Shown piece after piece: positions 61,091-64,000 of a stretch of DNA of 64,000 nt. The notes beneath the pieces are model-generated. The model saw only the letters and a list, made by a program, of their open reading frames with translations. It was not told the DNA's origin and made no database searches. Positions within the stretch are counted from its first letter, which is position 1, and each line of letters opens with the position of its first letter. The DNA lies in the NCBI GenBank assembly GCA_963514095.1, contig OY741270.1:28226084-28290083 (forward strand). Reading direction: 5' to 3'. The DNA is from Eutrigla gurnardus (lineage: Eukaryota > Chordata > Actinopteri > Perciformes > Triglidae). A program made the position numbers and the translations under genes.

Positions 61091-64000
61091 GCACCCACAC
61101 AATGTATTCACACAGCAGCTGGCGAGGAATAATGTAATTTGGAAAGTGCTCTGCAGAGCGACTGCAGCCAGTTTAATGACATCTGATGGACGATGGAGCA
61201 TATCCTGCCTGGAAACCGGCCGGCATGAATCCTGAGTTAGAGAGTTAAGTAGCAAATCTGCAAGTTAATAAAACATGAAAGTGCTTAATAAAGCCAGTGA
61301 TGAAACATAATTAGAATATTACTGCTTGCGGAGGAGAAAGTGTATAAGAGATGCTTAATGAAAAGAAAAAAAGAAACCGATATACAGTCATGATAAACAA
61401 CCAGACACTAGAAATAGGAAACAATGTGGCGATAATAAAGAGAAGAACATCAACAGTCTGGCAAACGGCATACAGAAGAATCTGCATGCAGATTTTTTTT
61501 CTTCCATAAGCCGACTCCTTGATAAGCACAAAGCAACAGAATTGATTTAGTGGATAAGAAGCAGATGGAGGAGCATCTGATTGTTGGCGGTAAACAAACT
61601 TTATGGATTCAGTCCACCTTCCTCTGCACACTGGAACCGACGCACAGCTAACCTTGATTTAAACACTCAGCTCAAACCATGTTGCTAACTTTTTTTTTGT
61701 CATATTGACAATAATATATTTCAACTTTTTTTTTTTTTGCTTAAGGGCAATTAAAGTTCTGCAACTTTCATCAAGCTGGATTTAAAACATTTATATTGAC
61801 AATTGCAATAAAAGGTAAAAACATAAAATTTTTCATATATTCAATTGTGACAATTTAAGGCATCTCTGTGTAGAATTTTATGGGATTGTACCATGTTGCG
61901 ATCATTTCCCTGAAGGCATTTTTTTTTCTTTTTTACAAATGTGTCGCTTTCAACAATTTCACAACTTTGGAAAAGCAGAACAAGGTTTAACCACAAAACT
62001 CTAATTTTTATCATCTCATAAAGTTGTTTATTTACACTTGCAGACATTGTTGCGTTTCTTTGCACCTGATTCACTCTGCTTTAAGCTCAGTTTTGGTCTC
62101 CACCAACCCTTTAAAGTTGCTAAATGCTCCTCTACGCATAGCGAGGTTTGTTGGGATGTCTTTATTTGCATTTAAAAAAATACTAATAAACAAAAGATAT
62201 CATAAAAATAGTCGGACAATGAGACATCATTAGCCAGCGCTGCCAGGAAAACATTTATTCCTCCCTCTCTTTTTTATTTTATTAAAATCCTGTTCTTTCT
62301 CCTCTTAAAATACACTTCTACACTTTACACACCCACAAGATCACGACACAACAGACTGTACCGTCGCTAATTCACACAACCCACAACATGAGATGCAACA
62401 TTTGTTATGTGTTTATTTCGCCCTGTTGTGTTAATCCTGCAATGTTACTGAATGTATTATGTTCCGTTTCTTTTATTCTCACCTGTCAAAAAAATTATAA
62501 ATATCATTCTATAATGTATTAGTTTGTCTATTTGTATCACATTTATTTACATGTATATAACTAAGTATGTATGTACATATATTTAGCACTTCTTATTGTA
62601 ATGTATTATATATTATTTATTTATTTATTTATGTATTTATTTTCTCAGGTCCAATGTCAAGAAATGCTCTGCTATGTTTAAAAAATAAATAAATAAAATA
62701 AAAACAAAGTCACTTATTTTTGTTTGTCTGCAGTTTGGAGGTAATGTTTTATCAAAGCCCTTTTTTCTTTGTTGCTTGAAACAACTTCCTGCTGCTACTG
62801 GAAATGAGTTTCTGAGGCTGTGACGTGACATCAGCATGGATCCTGGATCCAGAGGTTTCCCCCCAACAGCAACAGAGAGACACAACAAGGCGTAAAGGAA
62901 ATGTCTTTTTTATGTATTTATTCTTTTTTTTTTTTGGCAATGTCTTGGCCCTCTTCCTATTTATTTTACTTTATGATATGATTTTTACCCTTGTGAGATC
63001 TGGGAACGCCGCCCACATCGCTACAATAGCAAACGCAAGCAGTCAGCCGATCAAACACATTGTAAACAAACACGTTGCCGGAGATTTGTTACCGCGGACG
63101 ACGGGCAACGCTCGCCAAAAAAACGTTGGCAGAATCAAAAAGAATGAAAGAATTGGCAGCAAAAAAACTAAATCACAGATCGTATTTAGTCGTGTTTTTG
63201 AAATTAGGTCTTCCATTCTACGATTTACACGACCCCATGACCCCCGAGCAGCAGCCGGTCCAAGGTTTTTAGGGGGAGAAGGGAGGCTGAAGACCGAATC
63301 CTGGACTGGACTGCCACCACGTAAGTTAAGGAGGCGTGAGAATCCTGAGCACAAACAGTTTTGGACCGAGTCCTGCAGAAGATACAATTTGCAGAAAATC
63401 TCATTTTGCCGTGCTGCTGCTGCTGCGAGTCGGCAGCTGCTGTACTGCAAACAGTCAGCGCTCGCAAAGATAACCAGCAGCCAGAGGAGTTACAGTGCAA
63501 GTCGCCTACTCCTTAAATTGGCTCTTGGTTTTCTGCAGAGTGTGTGTGTGAGTGAATATCTGAATGTGGCAGAGCCAGCTATGCATACACAAACTTAATT
63601 ATGAGACTTATGCGTAAAGAGACGAACACACACACACACACACACATTCAGGCAGGTAGGTAGTTTGAGATACCCACACATGAGCAGTCATGTACTTATT
63701 ATGTGTGTGTATAATTTCATAAATGCTAATTAATTAATTCAGAAACAGAGAGAGAGAGAGTGCATGTGCCTGCATGTGAAGGTATGTTTGAATTAGAGAC
63801 AGATACATAACCATTGACAAGTGTGAACACATGAAAATATACTGTATATATATAAAAAACTTGGCGAAAAGGAGATGATGCACATGTGTGTGTGCATCTG
63901 TATGTCTGTCCACAGCATACCACTCGACCCATCAACATGATATTTTTTATCCTCATTGATGACTTTATGCTCGAGGACCACTTGTAGTTTTATCTGCTCT

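Larger units (their letters stand above)
58861..64000 (-). other. atrn intron, no exon found
   Basis: The polypyrimidine tract of the 58860 acceptor lies at its start. A 22-nt poly(G) run sits at 60005-60026 and a (CA)n run at 61057-61089. The stretch 62490-62690 is AT-rich with TTTA repeats. A 257-codon frame at 62825-63598 on + is judged non-coding. Confidence 0.65.

Noticed and set aside
62825..63598. Longest open frame in the window, 257 codons on +
   Set aside because: It crosses a poly(T) run giving a Phe string and has no recognisable domain or conserved motif. It overlaps other frames on the opposite strand and lies in a probable atrn intron, so it is most likely chance.

Overview
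This window is vertebrate nuclear DNA, most likely from a spiny-rayed (percomorph-type) teleost fish. The evidence is split genes with GT-AG introns, protein sequence of two vertebrate gene families, abundant (CA)n microsatellites, and fish-type repeats such as hAT ends and a tRNA-derived SINE with a CCCCCTCTCTCTCCC body. There are no bacterial operons, rRNAs or CRISPR arrays. Nearly all long open frames are low-complexity or tandem-repeat artefacts.

Two genes can be supported, both partial and arranged tail to tail. On the + strand, the last four coding exons of a GDNF-family receptor alpha gene (best fit gfra4) lie at 2678-2787, 4050-4184, 14363-14532 and 17589-17735. They join in frame to give 186 residues: the third cysteine-rich domain, a linker and a hydrophobic GPI-anchor signal. 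On the - strand, the last three coding exons of attractin (atrn) lie at 58753-58860, 45443-45557 and 41415-41539. They join in frame to give the last 115 residues of the cytoplasmic tail. In mammals ATRN and GFRA4 are adjacent and convergent, as are the paralogues ATRNL1 and GFRA1, so the two calls support each other. The 5' parts of both genes lie outside the window.

Layout: 1-2677 upstream gfra4 intron with a 10-bp minisatellite; 2678-17735 gfra4 3' exons, whose 10-kb intron holds a 1.9-kb minisatellite with 27-bp units and a nested foldback element; 17736-23047 probable 3' UTR and intergenic DNA; 23056-31762 a composite transposon; 31771-41414 intergenic DNA (polypurine tract, several foldback elements) and the probable atrn 3' UTR; 41415-58860 atrn 3' exons with intronic microsatellites, a 69-bp repeat and a second polypurine tract; 58861-64000 atrn intron.

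The most notable structure is the 8.7-kb composite at 23056-31762. It has perfect 15-bp hAT-type terminal inverted repeats and an exact 8-bp target-site duplication (GTTACATA). It contains no transposase. Instead it carries a 7.2-kb higher-order satellite array with ten copies of a tRNA-derived SINE, and a solo LTR with its own 5-bp target duplication sits inside that array.
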